Source of the DNA: Enterobacter sp. kpr-6
GTDB lineage: Bacteria > Pseudomonadota > Gammaproteobacteria > Enterobacterales > Enterobacteriaceae
Direction: 5' to 3'
Assembly: GCF_900116015.1 (NCBI RefSeq)
Contig: NZ_FOYH01000003.1
Coordinates: 1 to 64,000 of the forward strand
DNA length: 64,000 nt
This document shows positions 48,338-58,339 of this stretch, piece by piece (positions within the stretch are counted from its first letter, which is position 1; each line of letters begins with the position of its first letter). Under the pieces are notes generated by a model that worked only from the letters and a program-made list of their open reading frames with translations, ran no database searches and was not told where the DNA came from. The position numbers and the translations under genes are program-made.

Positions 48338-48871
48338 GTGAAAATTGCATGTCTTGGCTGGGGATCGTTAATCTGGAAACCACAACAACTGCCGCTGGCC
48401 GGGGACTGGCATCGGGATGGCCCTGATATGCCGATTGAGTTTTCCCGCGTGGGTGATGGCGGCGAACTGGCGACGGCGGTGTGTATAAATGCTCCGGCCG
48501 TGCAGGTGTACTGGGCTTTACTCAACGTCGAAACGCTGCAACAGGCGATTCTGGCGCTGCGCGAGCGCGAGCAAATTCCGGCATCGCGTGAAGATGGCAT
48601 TGGTGTACTGATACTTCGAGGCAATCCAACAGGCGATCTGGCCCAATGGATGGCAGAAAAGGGACTGGATGCGGTGATCTGGACGGCATTGCCGCCACGA
48701 CTTGAAGGCCTTGAGGGACGTATTCCCTGCGTAGACGATGCGCTGGAGTATCTTCGAACACTTGAAGGCGAAACGCTTGAACATGCGCAGGATTATATCC
48801 GGCGGGTGCCAGCCGAGTTTGAAACGCCTTATCGTAAAGCGATTCGCGAGCAGCTTGGATGGGATTGCTGA
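48338..48871 (+). CDS. Uncharacterised GGCT-like (gamma-glutamylcyclotransferase fold) protein
   Basis: 177 aa. The N-terminus KIACLGWGSLIW is a variant of the YGSL substrate loop of gamma-glutamylcyclotransferases (W replaces F/Y), followed by W-x-x-DGPDMPIEFSRVGDGGELATAV, a block conserved in this uncharacterised subfamily. The catalytic Glu could not be placed with confidence. Cytoplasmic. GTG start preceded by AAGAAGG-type sequence. Single gene with a terminator at 48962. Confidence 0.6.
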   Translation: MKIACLGWGSLIWKPQQLPLAGDWHRDGPDMPIEFSRVGDGGELATAVCINAPAVQVYWALLNVETLQQAILALREREQIPASREDGIGVLILRGNPTGDLAQWMAEKGLDAVIWTALPPRLEGLEGRIPCVDDALEYLRTLEGETLEHAQDYIRRVPAEFETPYRKAIREQLGWDC

Positions 48872-48961
48872 GATAAATCTTCCTGACAAACCAGGCTTTT
48901 GTGGCACTCATTTTTTCAGCCATAAACCTGTTGAGCATGCACAAAAGAATTCACTTGAATC

Positions 48962-48990
48962 GGCCCTGCAAAGCAGGGCCTTTAGTTTTT
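48962..48990 (+). terminator. Rho-independent terminator
   Basis: GGCCCTGC-AAA-GCAGGGCC followed by TTTAGTTTTT, in front of the convergent mscS-like gene. Confidence 0.85.
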
Positions 48991-49018
48991 ACGAGCAAGG
49001 AACGAATGCGGAAAATAA

Positions 49019-50095
49019 TTACTCGCTCTCTGAGGCTACGGAAGCGGTCAGTGTCGCCCGGACATGAGGTAGGCTCTGCGGGTAATTCTGCTGAATAAAC
49101 TCAATCATTTTTTCCCGCACATGACAGCGTAAATCAAAAGCCGTCGGTGAATTCTGGGCGGTCATCAATAGTCTGATGGTCATGGTTTTTTCAGTCGTTT
49201 CGGTAACCTGAAGCACCTGAGTTTCTTTATCCCAGAGCTTTGTCTCATTGAGTACTTTTTCAAAGTGCTGGCGCAGAGGCTGTAAGGGCATGGAGTAATC
49301 AAGGTAAAGAAAAACAGAACCTAAAATTTGCGCATTATTTCGGGTCCAGTTCTGAAAGGGATTTTCGGTAAAGTAGGTAATTGGCAACACCAGCCGACGC
49401 AGATCCCAGAGACGCACCACAACATACGTCAGGTTTATTTCCTCAATCCAGCCCCATTCTTTTTCAACCACCACCGCATCATCAATTTTTATTGGCTGCG
49501 TAAAGGCGATCTGAATTCCGGCGAACAAATTGACAAGCGACTTTTGCAGCGCAAAACCAATGATCAATCCGGCAACCCCGGCACCGGCCAGAATGGTCGT
49601 ACTAAATTTTCGGGCGGCAGGGAAGCTGAGTAAAATCATAGAAAGACAGAGCAGCACGAGTATGACAATAGCGACTTTCTTAACATACATTATCTGCGTG
49701 CGAATTTTCCTGGCACGAAGATTATTCGAGATATTAATGTCATAACGGATAAAAAGCATATCCTGAGCAACGTTAATCAGTCGGACCAGCACTGAACAAA
49801 ATGACAGGATAATAAAGATATTCGTTGTCGTCCTGATAAAGCCAAGCGATTCAGGCTGGATGTGGACATAATTAATCCCTACGCGTATGAACAGCAGGGG
49901 AATGAACAGAAACATCGATCCGCGAAGGTGTTTCTCAAGTGATTTAAAGAGCTTTCTGTCACGACTCTGCCAGTAACGAATGAATAGCAGAAGTATAAAT
50001 CTCGCGAGAAAACCCACCGCGAGGGAGATTGTGACGAGCAATACAGCAGGCACCCATGCCGGAGCGCCAGATAACTCACCAAATAAAAAAGGCAT
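49019..50095 (-). CDS. Mechanosensitive channel of the MscS family
   Basis: 358 aa. Five hydrophobic segments; the last (about 168-200, GAGVAGLIIGFALQKSLVNLFAGIQI) is the MscS pore helix signature with its Gly/Ala packing. It is followed by the MscS beta domain (FTQPIKIDDAVVVEKEWGWIEEINLTYVVVRLWDLRRLVLP). A C-terminal alpha/beta vestibule ends the protein. Opens on membrane tension to release solutes at hypo-osmotic shock. Confidence 0.92.
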   Translation of the reverse strand: MPFLFGELSGAPAWVPAVLLVTISLAVGFLARFILLLFIRYWQSRDRKLFKSLEKHLRGSMFLFIPLLFIRVGINYVHIQPESLGFIRTTTNIFIILSFCSVLVRLINVAQDMLFIRYDINISNNLRARKIRTQIMYVKKVAIVILVLLCLSMILLSFPAARKFSTTILAGAGVAGLIIGFALQKSLVNLFAGIQIAFTQPIKIDDAVVVEKEWGWIEEINLTYVVVRLWDLRRLVLPITYFTENPFQNWTRNNAQILGSVFLYLDYSMPLQPLRQHFEKVLNETKLWDKETQVLQVTETTEKTMTIRLLMTAQNSPTAFDLRCHVREKMIEFIQQNYPQSLPHVRATLTASVASESE

Positions 50096-50212
50096 GCTTT
50101 CTCCTTATTTTCTGCCAACAACCTGACGTTATCAGATCGCTTAAAAAATCAGTCACCTTGTCCGGCAGCTTTCTGCTGAGTGCCTGACAGACGCGCATAA
50201 GTATAGAAAAAT

Positions 50213-50593
50213 TCAGCACACTTCTTCGGTATGCCGGGAATCATATTCCAGTTGAGCCTGGCTCACCTCAGGCCCGTGCCTGAGCGCCCATTCATACAGC
50301 GCACTAAACGGTTCCTGTAGCGTCTTTGCCAGTGCGGTCAGGCTGTATTCCACACTCACGGGCGAAGTAGGCAGCACCTTCCGATGCACCAGCCCATTGC
50401 GCTCAAGCCGCTTAAGCGCGTCAGACAAGGCCTTGTGTGTGATCCCATCCAGACGGCGACGGAGTTCGTTAAAGCGTGCGGGTTCACTGCACAGAACGGT
50501 GAGTATTAAAATTGACCATTTATTGGTGATGTGCTCAAGGACAGGCCGGGTTTTTCCTACTTCTTTCAGGCTATTACAATCAATCTTATGCAT
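50213..50593 (-). CDS. HxlR family transcriptional regulator
   Basis: 126 aa starting at MHKIDCNSL, matching the family length; 11 more codons upstream are open. A single winged helix-turn-helix (PVLEHITNKWSILILTVLCSEPARFNELRRRL, THKALSDALKRLERNGLVHRKV). An early Cys (C6 here) may act as an electrophile or redox sensor as in YodB/HypR-type members. Divergent from the SDR gene at 50693, its probable target. Confidence 0.88.
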   Translation of the reverse strand: MHKIDCNSLKEVGKTRPVLEHITNKWSILILTVLCSEPARFNELRRRLDGITHKALSDALKRLERNGLVHRKVLPTSPVSVEYSLTALAKTLQEPFSALYEWALRHGPEVSQAQLEYDSRHTEEVC

Positions 50594-50692
50594 GGCGATA
50601 TACTCCGCGATACCTGGTATAAACAAAGTGCGTAATTGTTATTAAGTATAAAAATTATATCATCTGTTTTCCATCCCAACAGGAGTTAGCAG

Positions 50693-51424
50693 ATGCAAAG
50701 GTTAGAGAATAAAGTGGCCCTGATCCTGGGCGGCGCAAAAGGTATTGGTCTTGCTATCAGCCAGCGATTTGCCCGTGAAGGGGCAACCACCTGGTTCACC
50801 TCGCGCCGAAATGAGGATTTAGAAACAGCCAGCCAGACAATTAATGGCAACGCCAGGCCGCTACGTGCTGATGTCAGCCAGATAAGCGAACTGACCCGTA
50901 TCGTTGACGTCATTAAAGCTGAGTCCGCTCAGATAGATGTTCTGGTCATCAACGCGGGCATGGCGGAATACGCGACTATTGATGACGTCACCCCGGCGCA
51001 TTTTGATTCTATTTTCAGCCTGAATGTGCGCTCCCCGTTATTTGCTCTTCAGGCAGCACTTCCCCTGATGAAAGAGGGGGCGAGTGTCGTGTTGATCGGT
51101 TCGGTTGCCGATGTCATTGGTACCCGCGGATATGGCGTATATGGCGCGAGTAAAGCGGCATTGCGTTCCTTTGCCCGCACGTGGACCGGTGAGCTTGCCG
51201 CCAGGGGGATTCGCATAAATGTGGTCGCCCCGGGTCCTGTCGATACGGATATGATGCAGGCTGCTTCCGAAGAGCTGCGTAACGGGATAATCAGCGCCAT
51301 TCCGTTATCAAGGATGGGTAAACCGGAAGAAGTGGCTAATGCGGCATTATTTCTGGCGAGTGACGAAAGCAGCTATATAGCTGGCGCAGAAATCTGTGTG
51401 GATGGCGGGCTGACGCAGGTTTAG
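50693..51424 (+). CDS. SDR family oxidoreductase
   Basis: 243 aa classical SDR. GGAKGIG at 13-19, NAG at 87-89, catalytic Ser137 (IGSVAD), Y150 and K154 (YGASK), and PGPVDTDM after the catalytic region. Good AGGAG ribosome-binding site. Probably regulated by the divergent HxlR gene. Substrate unknown, most likely a carbonyl compound. Confidence 0.88.
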   Translation: MQRLENKVALILGGAKGIGLAISQRFAREGATTWFTSRRNEDLETASQTINGNARPLRADVSQISELTRIVDVIKAESAQIDVLVINAGMAEYATIDDVTPAHFDSIFSLNVRSPLFALQAALPLMKEGASVVLIGSVADVIGTRGYGVYGASKAALRSFARTWTGELAARGIRINVVAPGPVDTDMMQAASEELRNGIISAIPLSRMGKPEEVANAALFLASDESSYIAGAEICVDGGLTQV

Positions 51425-51467
51425 GAAGTCAGGTACGCAGAATTCGCCCTGATAGTGGCTTTAAAAC

Positions 51468-51494
51468 ATGTCCGCTTTGAGTTGAAGCGGACGT
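51468..51494. repeat. Dispersed inverted repeat copy 4
   Basis: ATGTCCGCTTTGAG and TTGAAGCGGACG: the same GTCCGCTT/AAGCGGAC palindrome as in the island at 3.4-6.2 kb. Confidence 0.6.
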
Positions 51495-51670
51495 TCGGCA
51501 CCCGTTCTTCTGCTTCCCACTCCCTCATGGCGGCTGTCTTAAGCCCTTCATCTATACTGACTGACTATTGCAGCGATCATTTGCATACGAGGTCACGCAA
51601 CGTTAATGACCTGTCCCCCCTAAGAACGCGTAAAGAAGTAAAAACCCTTTATTCATCCGGGAGATAAAGA

Positions 51671-52144
51671 ATGAAAATAACCAGTTTTGTTTATTCCGCC
51701 CTGATTGGCCTTGTCGCCAGTTGCCGTTCCATGACGCCAATGGCGGCCATCGCTGCAGCACGTATTGCCAGACGCGACACACCGGGCCGTATTTTACTGC
51801 TGGACCGTCCGCTATTCAAATACGGCGCGTTGGCGATGGGTGTAGGTGAACTTTTTGGCGACAAGATGAAGTCAGCGCCGGACCGCACCGTATTTTTGGG
51901 GCTGACTGCACGCGTGGCCAGTGCAGGGATTGCGGGTGCTGCGCTGGCTCCCAGCGGAAAAGAAAAAGCCGGGGCCGCGATTGCTGTCTCTACCGCTGTA
52001 CCACTTGCCTATGCATCGCTTGCGGCACGCAAAAAGGCCATAGAAGAGATAGGGCAGACCAGAAGCGGCCTGATTGAAGATACGCTCATCGTGGCTATCG
52101 GAGCAGCAGTGGTTTTCCTGGCAACGCGATCAAATCGTCGTTAA
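51671..52144 (+). CDS. DUF4126 membrane protein
   Basis: 157 aa. Hydrophobic segments around 5-30, 48-62, 76-93, 103-119 and 136-152; repeated small-residue motifs (SCRSMTPMAAIAAARIA, GDKMKSAPDRT). Recognised as DUF4126. GGGAGATAAAGA precedes the ATG. No function is known for the family. Confidence 0.8.
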   Translation: MKITSFVYSALIGLVASCRSMTPMAAIAAARIARRDTPGRILLLDRPLFKYGALAMGVGELFGDKMKSAPDRTVFLGLTARVASAGIAGAALAPSGKEKAGAAIAVSTAVPLAYASLAARKKAIEEIGQTRSGLIEDTLIVAIGAAVVFLATRSNRR

Positions 52145-52200
52145 ACGTACATATTGCCAGGTAACAAAAGAGAAATTTCACAATAGTTTAGAAATTCTGT

Positions 52201-52222
52201 TACTATACCCCCCTACAGTATA
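52201..52222 (+). promoter_or_regulatory. FrmR operator
   Basis: TACTATA-CCCCCC-TACAGTATA, a dyad around a G/C tract, immediately upstream of the frmR ribosome-binding site (GGAGGG). It matches the FrmR/RcnR-type operator layout, with which formaldehyde-responsive FrmR represses frmRA. Confidence 0.85.
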
Positions 52223-52233
52223 CAGGAGGGCGT

Positions 52234-53659
<1,426 letters not shown>

Positions 53660-53666
53660 TGCCTCT

Positions 53667-53687
53667 GCCAGCGGTTTTACCGCTGGC
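53667..53687 (+). terminator. Hairpin after frmA
   Basis: GCCAGCGGT and ACCGCTGGC, 9-bp perfect stem with a 3-base loop, 8 bases after the stop. Confidence 0.7.
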
Positions 53688-53735
53688 TCTCTTCTGATTG
53701 TTTCAGATTTGTGATCTGGCTGGCGATTTTAGCTA

Positions 53736-53762
53736 TAAGATAAAATGCTGATTTGCCGATGA
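53736..53762 (+). promoter_or_regulatory. Sigma28 (FliA)-type promoter of the chemoreceptor gene
   Basis: TAAG-N15-GCCGATGA compared with TAAA-N15-GCCGATAA. It is 53 bases before the ATG, as expected for a late flagellar/chemotaxis gene. Confidence 0.7.
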
Positions 53763-53814
53763 CTCTTTTTACAGGCGTGTTTTACGCATCTTTCCTATAA
53801 GAGAGTCGATAGCC

Positions 53815-55506
53815 ATGGATAACACAGCAGCTATAAACAGACCGCAACCCGTGGGTTTTTTACACCATATCCGGTTAGTTCCCTTGTTTTCTGCGATTCT
53901 TAGCGGCATTTTGCTGCTTTTTGCACTGAGCGCAGGGCTTGCGGGATACTTCCTGATACAGGCAGACCACGATCAGCGCGATGTGACAGAAGAAATTCAG
54001 GTACGAATGGGATTATCGAACAGTTCTAACCACCTACGAACTGCGCGAATCAACATGATCCATGCTGGTGCGGCGAGCCGTATTGCCGAAATGGATGACA
54101 TGAAAATGAACATCCAGGAAGCTGAAAAACGCATTAAACAATCGCAGGACGGATTTAACGCTTACATGCAGCGCAGTGTGAAAACTGCGGCAGACGAAGC
54201 GATTGATGGCGAACTGAATGCCCGCTTCAAAGCTTATATCGACGGGCTGCAACCGATGCTCAAATATGCCAAAAACGGCATGTTCGAAGCCATCATCAAC
54301 CATGAAAACGAGCAGGCACGACCGCTCGATACCGCTTACAACGAGGTCCTGCTCAAAGCCATCCAGATCCGCACCGAGCGGGCAAACACCCTGAGCGATC
54401 TGGCGCACAGCCGTACACAGCTTGGGCTAATGTTTATGGCAGGCGCGTTTATCATCGCGTTGGTATTAACCCTCATCACCTTTATCGTTCTGCGCCGCAC
54501 GGTGATCCAGCCGCTGCAACATGCTGCAAAACGCATTGAACACATTTCAAAAGGCGATTTAACGCTGCCTGAAGAAGCGACCGGACGCAGCGAAATCGGC
54601 GTGCTGTCGCGTCATCTGCAAAACATGCAGCGTGCGCTGGTGCAAACCGTGGGCACGGTACGCCAGGGCGCAGAAGAGATTTATCGTGGTACCAGCGAAA
54701 TCTCAGCCGGTAACACCGATTTATCTTCCCGTACCGAACAGCAGGCTGCGGCGATTGAGCAAACAGCCGCCAGCATGGAGCAGTTAACCGCGACCGTGAA
54801 ACAGAACGCCGACAACGCGCATCATGCCAGCAAGCTGGCGGGCGACGCTTCCGGCAAAGCCACCAAAGGCGGGCAAATCGTCTCCGGCGTGGTGCAGACG
54901 ATGGGCAACATCACGGCCAGCTCGAAGAAAATCTCTGAGATCACAGCGGTCATTAACAGCATCGCGTTCCAGACCAACATCCTGGCGCTGAACGCCGCCG
55001 TAGAAGCTGCGCGCGCAGGCGAGCAGGGCCGTGGATTTGCGGTGGTTGCCAGCGAAGTGCGTACGCTTGCCAGCCGCAGTGCGCAGGCAGCGAAAGAGAT
55101 CGAAGCGCTGATCAGCGAATCCGTGACGCTTATCGAGCGCGGTTCGGGTGAAGTGGTCGCCGCCGGGAATACCATGGGCGACATCGTGGATGCGGTTAAA
55201 CGCGTGACCGACATTATGCTGGAGATCGCCGCGGCGTCTGACGAGCAGAGTAAGGGCATTGAGCAGGTGAGCCAGGCCATCACCGAGATGGATAACGTGA
55301 CCCAGCAAAACGCCTCGCTGGTGGAAGAGGCTTCAGCCGCGGCATCGTCGCTCGAAGAGCAGGCCGCCCGTCTGACCGAAGCGGTGGGTACCTTCCGCCT
55401 GCAACAGACGTCACAGAAGCACGAAGAAAAACCGGTTGCCGCGAAGGGCTTTACGCCGAAACCGGCAGCGGTAACGCCTGCGGGCGATCACTGGGAAACG
55501 TTCTGA
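53815..55506 (+). CDS. Methyl-accepting chemotaxis protein (Tsr/Tar type)
   Basis: 563 aa. TM1 at about 21-50, periplasmic four-helix sensor (51-202), TM2 at about 203-228, HAMP (RTVIQPLQHAAKRIEHISKGDLTLP), then a long signalling helix with the hairpin tip FQTNILALNAAVEAARAGEQGRGFAVVASEVRTLA. The C-terminus ends HWETF, a variant of the NWETF tether for CheR/CheB. Sensor-domain ligand unknown; it is not clearly Tsr or Tar. A sigma28-type promoter lies upstream. Confidence 0.93.
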   Translation: MDNTAAINRPQPVGFLHHIRLVPLFSAILSGILLLFALSAGLAGYFLIQADHDQRDVTEEIQVRMGLSNSSNHLRTARINMIHAGAASRIAEMDDMKMNIQEAEKRIKQSQDGFNAYMQRSVKTAADEAIDGELNARFKAYIDGLQPMLKYAKNGMFEAIINHENEQARPLDTAYNEVLLKAIQIRTERANTLSDLAHSRTQLGLMFMAGAFIIALVLTLITFIVLRRTVIQPLQHAAKRIEHISKGDLTLPEEATGRSEIGVLSRHLQNMQRALVQTVGTVRQGAEEIYRGTSEISAGNTDLSSRTEQQAAAIEQTAASMEQLTATVKQNADNAHHASKLAGDASGKATKGGQIVSGVVQTMGNITASSKKISEITAVINSIAFQTNILALNAAVEAARAGEQGRGFAVVASEVRTLASRSAQAAKEIEALISESVTLIERGSGEVVAAGNTMGDIVDAVKRVTDIMLEIAAASDEQSKGIEQVSQAITEMDNVTQQNASLVEEASAAASSLEEQAARLTEAVGTFRLQQTSQKHEEKPVAAKGFTPKPAAVTPAGDHWETF

Positions 55507-55520
55507 GTTGAGTTAAATGA

Positions 55521-55674
55521 CCCTCACCCCGGCCCTCTCCCTGAGGGAGAGGGGGCAGAATTCCCTATCCCTCAGGGAGAGGGTTAGGGTGAGGGTGTAA
55601 AATTCCCTCTCCCTCAGTTAAGTCTGTGCACAATCCATTCCCTCTCCCTCAGGGAGAGGGTTAGGGTGAGGGTG
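55521..55674. repeat. Palindromic repeat cluster (same family as 37.3 kb)
   Basis: Three full units (55521-55554, 55563-55596, 55640-55674) and a half unit (CCCTCTCCCTCAG at about 55604), between the chemoreceptor and the convergent gcd. Confidence 0.85.
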
Positions 55675-55683
55675 ACCCCCGCC

Positions 55684-58053
55684 TTACGCCTTATCCGGCA
55701 ACGCATACGCAATAATATAATCACCGCGATCCGCTGACTGACGCGCCCCACCTGCATTAATCACAATAAACTGCTTACCCGTTTTCGGTGACACATAGGT
55801 CATCGGGCCGGACTGGCTGCCGACCGGCAGGCGCGATTTCCAGATCTCTTTCCCGGTTGCCGTATCAAACGCGCGCAGATAGAAATCCTGCGTCCCCGCG
55901 AAGAACAACAAACCGGACTGCGTGGAAAGCGAAGCGCCCAGCGTCGGCATCCCAATCGGGATCGGCAGATGCATACGAATACCCAGCGGTCCCGTGTCCT
56001 GCACGGTCCCCACCGGCACCTGCCACACCAGCTTCCCGGACTTCAGATCCACCGCCGACATCGTACCGAACGGCGGCTTCTGGCAAGGAATACCCAGCGG
56101 TGAGAGGAAACGCTCGCGCATCGCGCCATACGGCGTTCCGTCCATCGGCACAATGCCCATCTCGATCCCACTGGCGTTCTTCGCGACACTGGCGCGCGGC
56201 ACCATATAGTTCGCCAGACCCAGACGCATATCGTTAACAAACATCAGGCTGTTGTTCGGATCGAGGGAGACGCTGCCCCAGTTCATGCCGCCCAGCGAGC
56301 CGGGGAATTGCAGGGAGCGATCCAGACCCGGCGGGGTATAAACCCCTTCATGACGCATCGCTTTAAACTCAATGCGGCACAGCAGCAGATCGATCGGCGT
56401 GGCACCCCACATGTCCGATTCGGTCAGCGTCTGGTTGCCGATCATCGGCATCCCCACAGAATATGGCTGCGTCGGAGAGTAGCGCTCGCCTTTCACCTTG
56501 CCCGCCGGAACCGGGCGCTCTTCAACCTTCGCCACCGGCTCGCCGGTTTCACGGTTGAGCATAAAGATCATGCCCTGTTTACTGGTCTGCACCAGCACCG
56601 GCGTGGTGCCGCCTTTACCGTCCGGCAGGTCGGTGAGCAGCGGTTGCGACGGTAAATCGAAATCCCACAGATCGTGGTGCGTGGTCTGATAATGCCAGCG
56701 CACCTGACCGCTGGCAGCATCCACCGCGACAATCGACGAGCTGTATTTATCGTCGAGCGCTGTACGCTCACCCGCGTAGAAGTCCGGCGTGGCGTTGCCG
56801 GTCGGCAGATAAATCAGGTTCAGCTTCGCGTCGTAAGACATCGCCGACCAGACGTTCGGCGTACCGCGCGTATAGGTCTGGCCTTCCGGCGGCAGCCCGG
56901 TGAGCGCCGGATTACCCGGATCCCAGGCCCATGCCAGTTTACCGGTATGTACGTCATAGGCGCGCACCACGCCCGGCGGTTCGCCAGTGGAGAAGTTATC
57001 CGCCACGCGACCGCCGACTACCACCACATTGCCCGCCACTAATGGCGTGGAGGTTTGCTGGTAGTAACCCGGTTTGATTTCGCCCATGCCGACGCTCAGA
57101 TCCACCACGCCGCGATCGCCAAAATCATCGCAAAGCTGACCGTTATCGGCGTTGATCGCCACCAGACGTGCATCGGTGGTTGGCAGGAACAAGCGGCGCG
57201 GGCAGGCGGCCACCGGGCTTTGCGCCTGCGGTGCGGCCTGGGCCTGAGTATCCTCGTAATAGCCTAAACCCCGGCAGCGCTGCCAGTTGGGGGCAGTGGC
57301 TTTACTGTCATAGCGCCATTTTTCTTTACCGGTATCCACATCCAGCGCCAGCACTTTGCTGTACGGCGTGCAGACAAACAGCGTGTCACCGATTTGCAGC
57401 GGGGTATTCTGATCTTCCGCGCCCGAACCGTTACTCTGCGGAATGTCGCCAGTGTGCGCGACCCAGGCGACTTTAAGATCATTAACGTTTTGCTTGTTGA
57501 TCTGATCCAGCGCGGCGAAGCGGTCGCCGTGGGTGGTATTCCCCCAGTGCTTCCACTCTTTTTGTTCCTGGCCTGCGGCGACCGGTTTGACCGGCACAGC
57601 TTCACTGGCGGTAACCAGCGTCTGCGGTTTGAACATCCAGCCAGCGCTTACCAGCAGCGCCAGCGCAATGATCGCCGCGAGGGCAAACGCAGGTTTTTTA
57701 CTGGCAGAAGGGAACAGATAAGGCCAGAGGATCGCGGCTAAAAACGCCAGCACGCCGAAGGTAAACAGGCGGGAGAACAGCGGCCAGAAATCCCATCCGG
57801 CATCGCTGACGGCCCAGATGATGGAGGCGATAAACGCCAGCCCGTAGAGCGCAATGCCGCTGGCGTTAGAGCGGAAGATCAGCACCCCCGCGCACACCAT
57901 CACAATCCCCATGATCAGGAAGTAATAACTGCCGCCCACGATGACGAGCTTACCTCCCAGAATGCCAATCGCCAGACCGATGAGGATCATCAGCCCGGCA
58001 AGGAGCCACTGCAGGACACGAATCATCCCGCGCGGCGTACTGCCTGTTTCCAT
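55684..58053 (-). CDS. gcd: Quinoprotein glucose dehydrogenase (PQQ-dependent, membrane)
   Basis: 789 aa from ATG-GAAACAGGC after AGGAGA; E. coli Gcd is 796 aa and the longer frame is unsupported. Five N-terminal TM helices (about 13-130), then the PQQ beta-propeller in the periplasm: HWGNTTHGDRFAALDQIN, GLGYYEDTQ, PAGKVKGERYSPTQPYSVG, GGMNWGSVSLDPNNSLMFVND. Oxidises glucose to gluconate and passes electrons to ubiquinone. PQQ synthesis genes are not in the window. A repeat unit lies upstream. Confidence 0.96.
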   Translation of the reverse strand: METGSTPRGMIRVLQWLLAGLMILIGLAIGILGGKLVIVGGSYYFLIMGIVMVCAGVLIFRSNASGIALYGLAFIASIIWAVSDAGWDFWPLFSRLFTFGVLAFLAAILWPYLFPSASKKPAFALAAIIALALLVSAGWMFKPQTLVTASEAVPVKPVAAGQEQKEWKHWGNTTHGDRFAALDQINKQNVNDLKVAWVAHTGDIPQSNGSGAEDQNTPLQIGDTLFVCTPYSKVLALDVDTGKEKWRYDSKATAPNWQRCRGLGYYEDTQAQAAPQAQSPVAACPRRLFLPTTDARLVAINADNGQLCDDFGDRGVVDLSVGMGEIKPGYYQQTSTPLVAGNVVVVGGRVADNFSTGEPPGVVRAYDVHTGKLAWAWDPGNPALTGLPPEGQTYTRGTPNVWSAMSYDAKLNLIYLPTGNATPDFYAGERTALDDKYSSSIVAVDAASGQVRWHYQTTHHDLWDFDLPSQPLLTDLPDGKGGTTPVLVQTSKQGMIFMLNRETGEPVAKVEERPVPAGKVKGERYSPTQPYSVGMPMIGNQTLTESDMWGATPIDLLLCRIEFKAMRHEGVYTPPGLDRSLQFPGSLGGMNWGSVSLDPNNSLMFVNDMRLGLANYMVPRASVAKNASGIEMGIVPMDGTPYGAMRERFLSPLGIPCQKPPFGTMSAVDLKSGKLVWQVPVGTVQDTGPLGIRMHLPIPIGMPTLGASLSTQSGLLFFAGTQDFYLRAFDTATGKEIWKSRLPVGSQSGPMTYVSPKTGKQFIVINAGGARQSADRGDYIIAYALPDKA

Positions 58054-58274
58054 AACGTTCTCCTGAAACACTCGCCCAGAAATGAACCAAATCGGTAATT
58101 TACTGGGGTTAAATATTTTGAATGAAGGTAATAGCACTCACATTTATGGTTTTTGAAACCGTTAAATGAAAGTGAATGAACCATATGGTGAAAGAGGCGG
58201 TATGATAAAACTGTTAAATTGGTTAGCGCAATTGTTAAAAATTAATTTCGCATTATTTGAGTATGGGGAAGGGA

Positions 58275-58322
58275 CACCCTCACCCTGGCCCTCTCCCTGA
58301 GGGAGAGGGTCGGGGTGAGGGT
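58275..58322. repeat. Single palindromic repeat unit (same family)
   Basis: ACCCTCACCCTGGCCC, then the palindrome, then GGTCGGGGTGAGGGT: one complete unit with both flanks, 18 bases past the ydeP stop side. Confidence 0.85.
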
Positions 58323-58339
58323 CTGCTGAACGTGAAAAC

